Made by a program: the position numbers and the translations under genes. DNA of 64,000 nucleotides. Origin: CAILZL01 sp050248275 (lineage in GTDB: Bacteria > Pseudomonadota > Gammaproteobacteria > Steroidobacterales > Steroidobacteraceae). Of the stretch, positions 26,355-35,352 are shown in pieces (the stretch's first letter is position 1; each line of letters opens with the position of its first letter). The notes beneath the pieces were generated by a model. That model saw only the letters and a list, made by a program, of their open reading frames with translations. It did no database searches and had not been told where the DNA came from. The stretch spans positions 1 to 64,000 of the forward strand of contig JBFWSR010000012.1 of assembly GCA_050248275.1 (NCBI GenBank), written 5' to 3'.

Positions 26355-27848
26355 CTAACTGCGCTTCATGGCGTCGTAAAATTCGCCATTGGTCTTGGTG
26401 TCCTTCATCTTGTCGAGCAGGAATTCGATCGCGGCCAGTTCATCCATGGGATGCAGCAGCTTGCGCAGAATCCAGATCTTGGCCAACTCATCGGGGCTGG
26501 TAATCAACTCTTCGCGACGGGTGCCGGAACGGTTGATGTTCACCGCCGGGAAGGTGCGCTTTTCAGCGACGCGGCGATCCAGATGGATTTCCGAATTGCC
26601 GGTACCCTTGAATTCTTCATAGATCACGTCATCCATGCGCGAGCCGGTGTCGATCAGCGCCGTGGCCAGAATGGTCAGTGAACCACCCTCCTCCACATTA
26701 CGCGCCGCACCGAAGAAACGCTTCGGACGCTGCAGGGCATTGGCGTCCACACCGCCGGTGAGCACCTTGCCGGAGCTGGGCACCACGGTGTTGTAGGCAC
26801 GCGCCAGACGGGTGATGGAGTCGAGCAGGATCACCACATCGCGCTTGTGCTCCACCAGACGCTTGGCCTTTTCAATCACCATTTCGGCGACCTGCACGTG
26901 ACGGCTGGCGGGTTCATCGAAGGTGGAGGCCACCACTTCGCCACGCACGGTACGGGTCATTTCGGTCACTTCTTCCGGGCGCTCGTCGATGAGCAGCACG
27001 ATCAGATAGACCTCGGGATGATTGGCGGTAATCGAGCTGGCAATGTTTTGCAGCAGCATGGTCTTGCCGGCCTTGGGCGGCGAAATGATCAGCCCGCGCT
27101 GGCCCTTGCCGATGGGCGCGACCAGATCAATGACGCGCGCGGTCAGGTCTTCGGTTGAACCCGTGCCACGCTCCAGCTTCAGACGCTTGGTCGGATGCAG
27201 CGGCGTGAGGTTTTCAAACAGCACCTTGTGACGCGCGCTGTCCGGTGAATCGAAATTGATTTCGCCGACTTTCAGCAGCGCGAAATAACGTTCGCCATCG
27301 CGCGGCGGACGGATCAGGCCGGAGATGGAATCGCCGGTGCGCAGGTTGAAACGACGGATCTGCGAGGGGCTGATGTAGATATCGTCCGGTCCGGCGAGAT
27401 ACGAACTGTCCGCCGAGCGCAGGAAGCCGAAACCATCCTGCAGGATTTCCAGCACGCCTTCGCCATAAATGGTTTCGCCGCTGCGGACATGCGCCTTGAG
27501 GATTTCAAAGATGATGTCCTGTTTGCGCGAACGGGCCATGTTGTCCACGCCCAGCCGCTGCGCCATCTCCACCAGCTCGCCGATGGGCTTGAGCTTGAGC
27601 GTGGTGAGATTCATCGACTGGCGCGAAGCCGCCAGTTCGGCGGCCGAGACAATGCCTACATCATCATTGTCGAGAAAATCGTCCTGCGGCAGGCCTTCGG
27701 TGCTGCTGCGATGCCGCTGGCGATTGCCACGGCCTTCGCGTGGCGGGCGATTGCGATTACCGCCACCGCCGCCATTACCACCATTGTTGCCGCCACCGCC
27801 GCCTGATGGGCGGTTTCCCCGAGCCTGGTTACCTAGATAGCCTCTCAC
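26355..27848 (-). CDS. rho: Transcription termination factor Rho with extended N-terminus
   Basis: Hexameric RNA-dependent ATPase that ends transcription. The canonical 419-residue Rho starts at 27614 (MNLTTLKLKPIGELVE), with the RNA-binding GFGFLRS, the P-loop PPKAGKTMLLQ and VILLDSITRLARAYN. The open frame continues upstream for 78 residues without a stop to a GTG at 27848 that overlaps the trxA stop by 4 bases. The added part is rich in Gly, Asn and Arg, then reads like protein (GLPQDDFLDNDDVGIVS). No good Shine-Dalgarno precedes the 27614 ATG, so I favour the long form (497 residues), coupled to trxA. The shorter start remains possible. Confidence 0.9.
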   Translation of the reverse strand: MRGYLGNQARGNRPSGGGGGNNGGNGGGGGNRNRPPREGRGNRQRHRSSTEGLPQDDFLDNDDVGIVSAAELAASRQSMNLTTLKLKPIGELVEMAQRLGVDNMARSRKQDIIFEILKAHVRSGETIYGEGVLEILQDGFGFLRSADSSYLAGPDDIYISPSQIRRFNLRTGDSISGLIRPPRDGERYFALLKVGEINFDSPDSARHKVLFENLTPLHPTKRLKLERGTGSTEDLTARVIDLVAPIGKGQRGLIISPPKAGKTMLLQNIASSITANHPEVYLIVLLIDERPEEVTEMTRTVRGEVVASTFDEPASRHVQVAEMVIEKAKRLVEHKRDVVILLDSITRLARAYNTVVPSSGKVLTGGVDANALQRPKRFFGAARNVEEGGSLTILATALIDTGSRMDDVIYEEFKGTGNSEIHLDRRVAEKRTFPAVNINRSGTRREELITSPDELAKIWILRKLLHPMDELAAIEFLLDKMKDTKTNGEFYDAMKRS

Positions 27849-28174
27849 AGCTTGCCATCCAGAAATGCAGTGAGATCCGCCTTGCGCAACGCGCCGACTT
27901 TCTGACCTTCGACCTGACCGTTCTTGAACAGGATCAGCGTCGGGATGCCGCGCACATTGAAGCGTTGCGGTGTCTTGGGATTCTCGTCGATATTGACCTT
28001 GGCAATGGTCAGCTTGTCCTGATAGTCGGCCGCCACTTCGTCGAGCATTGGCGCAATCATCTTGCAGGGACCGCACCATTCGGCCCAGAAATCCAGCAGC
28101 ACTGGTTTCTTGGACTGCAACACATCGGCTTCAAAACTGGCGTCCGTAACATGGACAATAAGATCGCTACTCAC
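27845..28174 (-). CDS. trxA: Thioredoxin 1
   Basis: A 109-residue thioredoxin, the main cytosolic protein-disulfide reductase and electron donor to DsbD and ribonucleotide reductase. It shows VLLDFWAEWCGPCKMIAPML with the redox pair CGPC, cis-proline in RGIPTLILFKNG, and usual length. The start is GTG at 28174 with AGAGGT upstream. It is immediately upstream of rho (4-base overlap) and divergent from an rhlB-like helicase gene, the standard gammaproteobacterial layout. Confidence 0.97.
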   Translation of the reverse strand: MSSDLIVHVTDASFEADVLQSKKPVLLDFWAEWCGPCKMIAPMLDEVAADYQDKLTIAKVNIDENPKTPQRFNVRGIPTLILFKNGQVEGQKVGALRKADLTAFLDGKL

Positions 28175-28660
28175 CGGGATTACCTCTAGTGACAGGGTTC
28201 AAGCGTGGAAAATTAAACATTGATCTGGGATTGGACTTGGGAATATCTAAGGACTAAATGATGCGTACTGAGGGAAACAAGCGCGCGTGACCCAGAAAGG
28301 GTGACGATTGGCTAGCGCGTCAGGCACAATTGCGGTTTGGGCGCCTCCAGTATGCGCGGTACTCTTGCTCGATGTTGGAAACGCACCCCATTGGGGACAG
28401 GTATGCAGAGCCAGCTACTGAGTGATTAATTGGTTTGGCGGTTGCGGTCGGCCGAGTGGGCCATTTCAAATTGGCGATTGGCGATCCGCTTCGTTGGTGG
28501 TATTAAAGCTGGCGATTTCGCAATTTGCAAGCCCATCGCCATGCCAAGGCCCATACTGTCTGCCCCGAAGGCGACTTCAAGCATGTTGGCGGACCTGCTC
28601 TGGTGAGCATGTCCATAAACTTTATTCATGATCGAACTATCCGGATAAACAAGAAGCCCA
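28175..28660. other. Divergent promoter region of trxA-rho and rhlB-like gene
   Basis: A 486-base gap between divergent genes. It must hold both promoters, but no confident -35/-10 pairs, hairpins or conserved frames were found. Repeated short words (GGCGATT, AAATTGGCGAT) between 28460 and 28540 suggest a degenerate duplication. The open frames across it overlap the helicase gene in antisense or lack any family resemblance. Confidence 0.5.
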
Positions 28661-30349
28661 ATGGCTGATTCCCACCTGACTGACTTGTCCTTCACCGGAC
28701 TACATCTGCCCGAAACACTGCAAAAAGGGCTGGCAGACGCCGGCTTTGAACGCTGCACGCCGATTCAAGCGCAAACCCTGCCTCATGCCCTGGCGGGCAT
28801 GGACGTAGCTGGCCAGGCGCAAACAGGCACCGGCAAGACCGTGGCATTTCTGGTCGCGCTGTACGCACGCCTGTTGCGCGAACCGGTACCGGCCGAGCGC
28901 AAACTCAATGCGCCGCGCGCCGTCATTCTGGCGCCTACGCGCGAACTGGCGGTGCAGATACACAGCGATGCCGAACCGCTGGGACAGCACACCGGCTTGC
29001 GTCTGGGACTGGCGTTCGGCGGCATCGACTTCGAAAAACAGAAGCGCCACCTGGAAGAAGGCGTGGATATCCTGATCGGCACTCCCGGTCGCATCATTGA
29101 TTTCTACAAGCAGCACGTCATCGACCTGAGCGCAGTGCAGGTACTGGTGCTGGACGAAGCAGATCGCATGTTCGATCTGGGCTTCATCAACGACATTCGC
29201 TACATCCTGCGCCGCATGCCTGCGCCGGACAAACGTCTGAACCTGCTGTTCTCCGCCACCTTGTCGCAACGCGTGCTGGAACTGGCGTATGAACACATGA
29301 ACAGCCCGCAGCTGACGCGCATCGAACCGGACAAGATGACGGTGGAACGCATTCGACAGGTGATTTATTACCCTTCGAATGACGAAAAACCACGCCTGCT
29401 GGTCGGCCTGCTCAAGCACATGGACCCGACACGCAGCATGGTGTTCGTCAATACGCGCCGCGCTGCCGAAGATGTGGAAGCCTTGTTGCGCGGCAATGGC
29501 ATCAATGCCGAAGCCATCTCCGGCGATGTGCCGCAACCAAAGCGCATGCGCATGATGCGCGACTTTCACGATGGCACGCTGGCTGTCTTGATCGGCACCG
29601 ATGTCGCATCGCGCGGCCTGCATATTCCCGATGTCAGCCATGTATTCAACTACGACCTGCCGCAGGATCCGGAAGACTACGTACATCGCATTGGCCGCAC
29701 GGCGCGCGCGGGCACCGATGGCGATGCCATCAGTCTGGGCTGCGAAGAATACGTGATGTCCTTGCCGGACATCGAATCGTACATCGGCCGCAAGATTCCC
29801 GTCGCCAGTGTCACCCCCGAAATGCTTGCCGAACTGGCGCCCGCCGCACCACGCCGCAGGAGAGAGCATGCGCCAGCTCGGGGCCGCAGCGGCGGTCAAA
29901 GAGGCGGACGTCCAGGTGCAGGCGGTCCGCGTCACGGCGGCTCGAACCAAGGCTCATCGCCAAGACGCGAACATCACCAACGCAATGAGCAGCCACGACG
30001 GCATCATGGCGGCGAAGCGCGCGCGGAACAACCGCAGACTGGTAATACCGCCGCAGCATTAAACCAGGAGCGGCCAGTGCATGGCGGCGCACCACAAGGC
30101 GGACGCAGGCCGCCGCGTCGTGAGGGTCACCCACAAAACGATCCGCATTCACGCCGACAGGCTGGCCGACACGATGCGCGTCGTGGCGGCGGACGCCATG
30201 ATGATCGCCATAAACAGCAGCGCTCCCCTGAACAACAGCATGCGCCGCGCGTCGTACCACAACAACCCGCGCCGCGAACCGGTGTGGTGGCGCGCGTCGG
30301 CCGCATGATGAAAAATTTGTTTGGTCGCTTTAGCAGCAAACGTCGCTAG
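28661..30349 (+). CDS. RhlB-like DEAD-box RNA helicase with long basic tail
   Basis: A 562-residue helicase. The core (residues 1-395) has the Q motif region FERCTPIQAQTLPHAL, motif I AQTGTGKT, motif II VLDEADRMFDLGF, motif III FSATLS, the GTDVASRGLHIP motif and HRIGRTARAG. It resembles RhlB, the degradosome helicase that unwinds structured mRNA. From about residue 395 a 165-residue tail is low-complexity, rich in Arg, Gly, His and Gln (RGGRPGAGGPRHGG type), longer than in Escherichia coli RhlB and ending with a MMKNLFGRF amphipathic segment. Its position opposite trxA-rho supports the RhlB call. Confidence 0.88.
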   Translation: MADSHLTDLSFTGLHLPETLQKGLADAGFERCTPIQAQTLPHALAGMDVAGQAQTGTGKTVAFLVALYARLLREPVPAERKLNAPRAVILAPTRELAVQIHSDAEPLGQHTGLRLGLAFGGIDFEKQKRHLEEGVDILIGTPGRIIDFYKQHVIDLSAVQVLVLDEADRMFDLGFINDIRYILRRMPAPDKRLNLLFSATLSQRVLELAYEHMNSPQLTRIEPDKMTVERIRQVIYYPSNDEKPRLLVGLLKHMDPTRSMVFVNTRRAAEDVEALLRGNGINAEAISGDVPQPKRMRMMRDFHDGTLAVLIGTDVASRGLHIPDVSHVFNYDLPQDPEDYVHRIGRTARAGTDGDAISLGCEEYVMSLPDIESYIGRKIPVASVTPEMLAELAPAAPRRRREHAPARGRSGGQRGGRPGAGGPRHGGSNQGSSPRREHHQRNEQPRRHHGGEARAEQPQTGNTAAALNQERPVHGGAPQGGRRPPRREGHPQNDPHSRRQAGRHDARRGGGRHDDRHKQQRSPEQQHAPRVVPQQPAPRTGVVARVGRMMKNLFGRFSSKRR

Positions 30350-30438
30350 CGACGCGTCAGCAGACCGGCCTTCAGCGCGATATGGAGCCAGAAAACCGCG
30401 TAGTGCACAGAAGGAAAATCGTCGTGCCACGCCCAAAG

Positions 30439-30463
30439 AAAACCCGCCACCAAGGCGGGTTTT
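30439..30463. terminator. Terminator between rhlB-like gene and OYE gene
   Basis: AAAACCCGCC at 30439-30448 pairs perfectly with GGCGGGTTTT at 30454-30463, loop ACCAA. The stem ends in a T tract on the plus strand and, reversed, in T-rich sequence on the minus strand, so it can serve both convergent genes. Confidence 0.88.
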
Positions 30464-30504
30464 CTGACTCCAGGTCCGATTACCTTTTACCTGGCAGAGT
30501 CGTC

Positions 30505-31566
30505 TCACAAGGAGGCGAAGTCGGTATAGCCCTTCGGACCCGGTGAATAGAACGTGGTCGCATCCCACGCAACCAGTTCAGCATCCTTTGCAAAGCGCAC
30601 AGGCAAATCCGGATTCGATGTAAACAACTTGCCATACACGATGAAATCGGCCAGACCGGACTTGAGCGCCGCATCTCCCGATTCCTTCGTGAAGCCGCCA
30701 GCCGCAGCGAACGTTCCCTTGTACAGCGGACGCAGGAGCTCGAAAGTGTTCGGCATAGCTGTTTTCAGGACATGGAGATAGGCAAGGCCCAGCGGTGCAA
30801 TCGCCTTCACCAGTGTCGTATAGGTTTCAGCCGGGTCTGCGTCATGGATGTCATTGAATGGCATCTGCGGGCTGATCTTGATGCCTACCTTTGCTGGAGA
30901 GCCTGCTGCCTTGGCCATCGCCTCCAGCGCTTCGACCACAAAGCGGATGCGGTTCTGGACGCTGCCACCGTACTGGTCGGTACGCTGATTGGTGTTCGAC
31001 GAAAGGAACTGCATCGGCAGATAGCCGGATGCCGAATGCAACTCGACACCGTCAAAGCCTGCGGCCAGCGCGTTACGGGTGGCTTGTGCATACTGTTCAA
31101 TGATGCCGGCAATCTCGCTCGTTTCGAGGGCGCGCGGCATGGGGTAATCCTGCAGACCATGCGCATCCGTCCATATCTGCCCGGCAGCCTGAACTGCTGA
31201 AGGCGCAACCAGCGGTTCGTCGGTATAGCGATTAGCCGGATGTCCGATGCGACCAACATGCATGATCTGCGCAAACATCCGTCCGCCCTTCGCATGCACG
31301 GCGTCGGTGATCTTCTTCCACGCGGCGATCTGTTCGGCGGTTTCGATCGCGGGGGTCCGCGCATAACCAAGTCCCACAGCCGAGGGCGCCACGCCTTCGG
31401 TCAGGATCAGGCCGGCCGACGCACGTTGCGTGTAGTATTCGATCGCAAGTTCAGACGGTACGCCGCCCGCGAGCGCACGGCTGCGCGTCATGGGCGCCAT
31501 GATGATACGATTCCTGACATCCAGGCCGCCGATGCGGCCGGGCGATAAGACATTGATATCGGACAT
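30505..31566 (-). CDS. Old yellow enzyme-type alkene reductase
   Basis: A 353-residue NADH:flavin oxidoreductase (OYE/NemA group), an FMN enzyme that reduces activated C=C bonds in enones, maleimides or nitroesters. The N-terminal RNRIIMAPMTRSRA barrel strand, the active-site-like GFDGVELHSASGYLPMQFL near residue 175, NQRTDQYGGSVQNRIRF, and the late GGFTKES and FIVYGKLFTSNPDLP fit the family. GGAGAA precedes the ATG. It sits convergent to the helicase gene and has no operon partner. Confidence 0.92.
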   Translation of the reverse strand: MSDINVLSPGRIGGLDVRNRIIMAPMTRSRALAGGVPSELAIEYYTQRASAGLILTEGVAPSAVGLGYARTPAIETAEQIAAWKKITDAVHAKGGRMFAQIMHVGRIGHPANRYTDEPLVAPSAVQAAGQIWTDAHGLQDYPMPRALETSEIAGIIEQYAQATRNALAAGFDGVELHSASGYLPMQFLSSNTNQRTDQYGGSVQNRIRFVVEALEAMAKAAGSPAKVGIKISPQMPFNDIHDADPAETYTTLVKAIAPLGLAYLHVLKTAMPNTFELLRPLYKGTFAAAGGFTKESGDAALKSGLADFIVYGKLFTSNPDLPVRFAKDAELVAWDATTFYSPGPKGYTDFASL

Positions 31567-31778
31567 GAATTCTCCTGATTTGACGTGGCGCTAAGTTGGC
31601 ATTCTTTGCTCTCCGTTCCGGAGAGGACGTGGCATTATAGTGAACTGAAGGCCGCTGGAGACGGGCTTGGAAGCCAGGACCACTAAAAGCCACGCTGACC
31701 CATCGGACGCCGCTCAGCCTGTGACCAGAAACAGCGGCACTCCATGCGATTGACCGGCACCCAAAATGACCAGCGGAT

Positions 31779-32996
31779 TCAGGTGGTCTTTTTCTTGGCG
31801 GCGCTCTTGTTGTCGGCAGGCTTGGCAACTTCCTTCTTGGGCAGAATCACACCATCACGCATGGCTTCAAACTCCTCCGCCGTCACCAGCAATTCCTTGT
31901 TGCCATTCCAGGTGGCACCCTGCGGCACGCGATTCTCAATCCGACGCGCCTGCGCCAGATATTGAGCTTGGGTTTGGGTACCGGACACCGGCGTGGCCAC
32001 GCCGGTCTGCTGCCGGGCCAACAGCTTCACTTGTTCAATATCCACCGCCACACCGTGCTGCCGGGCCAATTGCAACACCTGATCGGTGAGCGCCACATTC
32101 AGAATCTGATTAGCTGCATCAACCTGTGTCTTTTGCGCAGCCAGCTCTTCCTCAGTAGGCGGCATGACCTGCACATACAGCTTGCCGTCATGCCAGCCAT
32201 AGGTCAGACGCTGGTTGACCACATGAACCTTGGTTCCCACGGCAATTTCATTGAACAGCAAGGCAATGTCTTCGGGATAAAAGCGCATGCAGCCGTGGCT
32301 GGAACGCATGCCGACTCCATAAGGCTTGTTGGTGCCGTGAATCAGATAGCCCGGCCAGCCCAGATTCATGGCATAGGCGCCTAATGGATTATCCGCTCCA
32401 GCCGGCACCACCCTGGGCAATGGATCGCCACGATCCGCGTGCTCCTTGCGCACCGACGAAGGAGGCGTCCATACCGGATCCTTGCGCTTGCTGACCACCT
32501 TGGTCACGCCTTCGGGCGTGGTCCATCCCACCTTGCCGATGCCGATGGGATGAGTGATGACCGTCTGCAGCTTACCCGGCTGACGCTTGGGAAAATAGAA
32601 CACCCGCAATGCAGCCAGATTCACCACCAATCCTTCACGCGGCGCTTCTGGCAACACGAACTGGGTAGGCAGGATGATTTCGCGACCTTCACCCGGTACC
32701 CAAGGGTCCACGCCCGGATTGGCTCGCACCAGTTCCTCATAACCGAGATTGAAACGTCGGGCGATATCCGACAGCGTGTCCTCCTGACTGGCGTGGGTCA
32801 CCTGGATTTCGCCGATGACTTTGTCGCCATCGTCGATTTCGAACAGGTGTGTTGCGAGCGGGTCCAGCGGCGTCTGCGGCTGCACCGGCTGTGGTTCGAC
32901 AACAGGAGCGGGAGGCGCGGTTTGGCAGCCGGCCAGGATCACGGCAAGACTCAACAAGCCGGCGGCAAGGCGGATATGTTTACGCATGGCGCTCAT
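31779..32996 (-). CDS. L,D-transpeptidase lipoprotein with LysM
   Basis: A 405-residue peptidoglycan-active enzyme. A lipoprotein signal (LAVILAGC, Cys about residue 24) is followed by a proline-rich linker, a LysM motif (about 65-113, ending IILPTQFVLP), and a YkuD-type catalytic domain with HGTNKPYGVGMRSSHGCMRFY around 250, where the final Cys is the nucleophile. These enzymes make 3-3 cross-links or attach lipoproteins to peptidoglycan. The C-terminal 120 residues end in a lysine-rich KKKTT tail and are less conserved. A second ATG 3 codons in is possible. Confidence 0.93.
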   Translation of the reverse strand: MSAMRKHIRLAAGLLSLAVILAGCQTAPPAPVVEPQPVQPQTPLDPLATHLFEIDDGDKVIGEIQVTHASQEDTLSDIARRFNLGYEELVRANPGVDPWVPGEGREIILPTQFVLPEAPREGLVVNLAALRVFYFPKRQPGKLQTVITHPIGIGKVGWTTPEGVTKVVSKRKDPVWTPPSSVRKEHADRGDPLPRVVPAGADNPLGAYAMNLGWPGYLIHGTNKPYGVGMRSSHGCMRFYPEDIALLFNEIAVGTKVHVVNQRLTYGWHDGKLYVQVMPPTEEELAAQKTQVDAANQILNVALTDQVLQLARQHGVAVDIEQVKLLARQQTGVATPVSGTQTQAQYLAQARRIENRVPQGATWNGNKELLVTAEEFEAMRDGVILPKKEVAKPADNKSAAKKKTT

Positions 32997-33068
32997 TTTG
33001 CCAAAACGTGCGCCAGTTCACATCCTTAACGAAGTCCGTCGTCGCCAGTCCGCTACAGATGACCCACC

Positions 33069-33575
33069 TCACAACAGTACTGGCCGGTCGGACTGCTCGT
33101 TGCGATCCCTGACGGGATAGTGTCTGCCGATCATCGCGCCTACCGCTGACACCGCGGCACACACGCCCTGACTGTATCGCTTCGCAGTACAATCACGCTG
33201 CAATTGGGCACAAACTTCGGCCCATTCGGCTGCGCTGACACCAGCCTGCAGACCACGATCGGCAACGATTTCCACGTGGCGGTCAGCCAGACACAAATAG
33301 ATCAGCACCCCATTTCGCGCTGCGGTATCCCAGACACCCAGCGCAGCGAATACTTCCAGCGCCCGATCCCGTGACGATTGACCTTGCAGCAGCGCCCGCA
33401 GGGATAACTCCGCTTCGATCGCCACTCGAATTTCACCGCCATGCAATTGCTCGCTGCGACGTACCGTCTCGGTAATGGTTTGCAATGCTGTCTCGGGAAA
33501 GGCGCGACACAGGTGCCAGCGTGTCATGTTCAGATGACGCCACCAGCGTGAAAGCGTGTGTGTTTGCTTGCTCAT
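33069..33575 (-). CDS. TPM domain protein
   Basis: A 168-residue TPM (TLP18.3/Psb32/MOLO-1) domain protein without a membrane segment. Features are a helix with GGEIRVAIEAEL, the AALGVWDTAARNGVLIYLCLADR core strand that matches TPM sequences, and an EIVADRGLQAGVS motif. It is the third gene of the lemA-TPM-TPM set, following the glycine-rich TPM gene by 15 bases. Its function in bacteria is unknown; similar trios occur widely. Confidence 0.85.
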   Translation of the reverse strand: MSKQTHTLSRWWRHLNMTRWHLCRAFPETALQTITETVRRSEQLHGGEIRVAIEAELSLRALLQGQSSRDRALEVFAALGVWDTAARNGVLIYLCLADRHVEIVADRGLQAGVSAAEWAEVCAQLQRDCTAKRYSQGVCAAVSAVGAMIGRHYPVRDRNEQSDRPVLL

Positions 33576-33590
33576 AAGATTCAGGGAGCC

Positions 33591-34454
33591 TTACCACCGG
33601 CCCGAGGCGCCACCACCGCCAAAACCGCCGCCGCCACCACCGAATCCACCTCCGCCCAAACCACCGCTCCAACCGCCTGCGGAACCGGAGGACCAACCAC
33701 CGCGCGGACCGCTGCTCCAGCCTCCACCGCCACCGCCGCTTCCGAGTACAAAGGCAAAGGCAAAAATCGCGGCAACCAGCCCCGCCACCACCGAACCGAT
33801 AAAAAACCAGACCAGAAGACCTGCAGCACCGGCAGTGAGACTGGCCGACCCCAGACGGCCAAACAGCGAACGCAGCATCCTGCCGCCAACCAGCACCACG
33901 AAAATCAATAAAGGCCAGGGCAGATTGTTGCCGCGCTGCTGAGCTGAACTGGCAGGCTCGGGCAACACTTCGCCACCAATCAACTGGATGATGCGCACGC
34001 TGGCATCGCTGATGCCCTGGTAATAATTGCCGCTGCGGAATTGCGGCACGATCAGCTGCCGGATGATGCGATTGGTGGTGGCGTCATTGAGCACGCCTTC
34101 AAGACCATAGCCGACTTCGATACGAACCGCGTGATCGTCCTTGGCCACCAGCAGCAATACTCCATCGTCCGTGCCCTTGCGCCCCAGCTTCCACGCTTCC
34201 ACCACCCGGATGGAATATTGCTCGATGGTCTCAGGCGCAGTAGTGGGCACCAGCAGAATGGCCAGTTGACTGCCTTTGCGGGTCTGCAGCGCCCGCAGGC
34301 TGGCATCCAGCGTATCAATCTGCTCGGGCGTCAGCGTCCGGGTGAGATCAGTGACCGGCGTCCGCAACTCGGGCACCGGCGCCTGATCGACTGCCCCGGC
34401 GCCCAGCGGCAGCAGGCACAGCCATAGGCACAGACGAGGCCAGAAAGCGTTCAC
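33591..34454 (-). CDS. TPM domain membrane protein (YgcG-like)
   Basis: A 287-residue protein. A signal peptide (WLCLLPLGAGA) is followed by a TPM domain (about 25-150) with VTDLTRTLTPEQIDTLDASL, LLLVAKDDHAVRIEVGYGLE and TNRIIRQLIVPQFRSGNYYQG, then one or two membrane helices near 185-240, and a glycine/serine-rich tail (GGGGFGGGGGG type). The GTG at 34454 is inferred because it lies after the lemA stop and opens the signal peptide; no strong Shine-Dalgarno supports it. It is co-transcribed with lemA. Confidence 0.85.
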   Translation of the reverse strand: MNAFWPRLCLWLCLLPLGAGAVDQAPVPELRTPVTDLTRTLTPEQIDTLDASLRALQTRKGSQLAILLVPTTAPETIEQYSIRVVEAWKLGRKGTDDGVLLLVAKDDHAVRIEVGYGLEGVLNDATTNRIIRQLIVPQFRSGNYYQGISDASVRIIQLIGGEVLPEPASSAQQRGNNLPWPLLIFVVLVGGRMLRSLFGRLGSASLTAGAAGLLVWFFIGSVVAGLVAAIFAFAFVLGSGGGGGGWSSGPRGGWSSGSAGGWSGGLGGGGFGGGGGGFGGGGASGRW

Positions 34455-34470
34455 CGGTACTGCCGATGCT

Positions 34471-35088
34471 TCAAGGCTGACTGGCAGCCGATGATGCCGC
34501 GTTGCCGAAATCCACTTTGGGAGGTATCGCAATCTGCGCTTCGTTCTGCACGGTGAAATTGGGCTTCACATCGAAACCAAACACCTTGGCCGTCAGATTG
34601 GTGGGAAACTGCCGCACCACCAGGTTGTAATCCTTCACCGCCGCAATGTAACGATTGCGTGCCACGGTGATGCGATTTTCGGTGCCTTCCAGCTGCGCCT
34701 GCAGATCGGTATAACCGGCAATCGACTTGAGTTCCGGATACCTCTCCACCACCACCATCAAACGCGACAGCGCCGAACTCAATTCACCCTGCGCCGCCTG
34801 CCATTGCTGGAACGCCTGTGGATTATTGATAAGCTCGGGGGTGGCCTGAATGGAACCTACCTTGGCGCGCGCATTCACCACCGAATCCAGGATGTCCTTC
34901 TCAGCCTGCACAGCTCCCTTCACCGTCGCCACTAGATTGGGTACCAGATCGGCGCGGCGCTGATACTGGTTCAATACCTCAGCCCAATCGGCCTTGATCT
35001 GTTCGTCGGTTTGTTGGAGGCGGTTATAACCGCAACCACTGAGCAATCCGGCCACCAGCAATACAGCCACGTAATGAACGACACGCAT
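34471..35088 (-). CDS. LemA family lipoprotein
   Basis: A 205-residue LemA family protein with a lipobox (LLSGCGYN, Cys about residue 19). LemA hallmarks include EQIKADWAEVLNQYQRRADL, VPNLVATVKG, and the later RNRYIAAVKDYN and FPTNLTAKVFGF segments. Members form helical bundles at the inner membrane and commonly precede TPM genes, as here. Start chosen at 35088 because AGGGG sits 7 bases before it; a TTG two codons upstream is less likely. Confidence 0.9.
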   Translation of the reverse strand: MRVVHYVAVLLVAGLLSGCGYNRLQQTDEQIKADWAEVLNQYQRRADLVPNLVATVKGAVQAEKDILDSVVNARAKVGSIQATPELINNPQAFQQWQAAQGELSSALSRLMVVVERYPELKSIAGYTDLQAQLEGTENRITVARNRYIAAVKDYNLVVRQFPTNLTAKVFGFDVKPNFTVQNEAQIAIPPKVDFGNAASSAASQP

Positions 35089-35231
35089 GAGCAATCCCCT
35101 TGTTTATGCAAGCCTGCAGCACGCAGTAGCCCACATCATGGCGTCAATGATGACAAATGCAAGGGTGGGGAATATCCACGTAGAACTGAAGCCGGATGCG
35201 GAGCGTCGCGCCAATTGATGCAGCCGCTCCT

Positions 35232-35320
35232 GCGCATCCTGCGCTCGCGGCACTGACACATCCTGTACATCCGCTGCTCTCGCACATCCTGTGCTTCGCA
35301 GCATTCGCACATCCTGTGCA
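35232..35320. repeat. Tandem palindromic GCACATCCTGTGC units
   Basis: Four units of a 13-base palindrome (GCACA-TCC-TGTGC in its perfect form) begin at about 35232, 35256, 35281 and 35306, roughly every 25 bases. The last two are perfect; the first two carry one or more changes. The spacers are unlike each other, so this is not a CRISPR. It sits just downstream of the hypothetical gene terminator and upstream of lemA. Confidence 0.6.
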
Positions 35321-35324
35321 TCAC

Positions 35325-35352
35325 AAAAAAATACCCCGGCTTTAAGCCGGGG
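35325..35352 (-). terminator. Terminator of the 35.5-kb hypothetical gene
   Basis: CCCCGGC at 35334-35340 pairs with GCCGGGG at 35346-35352; the joining bases extend the pairing further. On the minus strand the stem is followed by TATTTTTTTG, a strong T tract. Confidence 0.9.

Noticed and set aside
26355..28079. Rho with a start at 28079 (574 codons)
   Set aside because: The extra 77 codons lie over trxA in another frame; a GTG at 27848 gives a start just at the trxA stop.
28700..29950. Minus-strand open frame (416 codons) opposite the rhlB-like gene
   Set aside because: Antisense to the helicase core; no motif and no ribosome binding site.
35232..35320. Possible CRISPR array
   Set aside because: The unit is 13 bases, imperfect in two copies, and the spacers are 12 bases; no cas genes are present.
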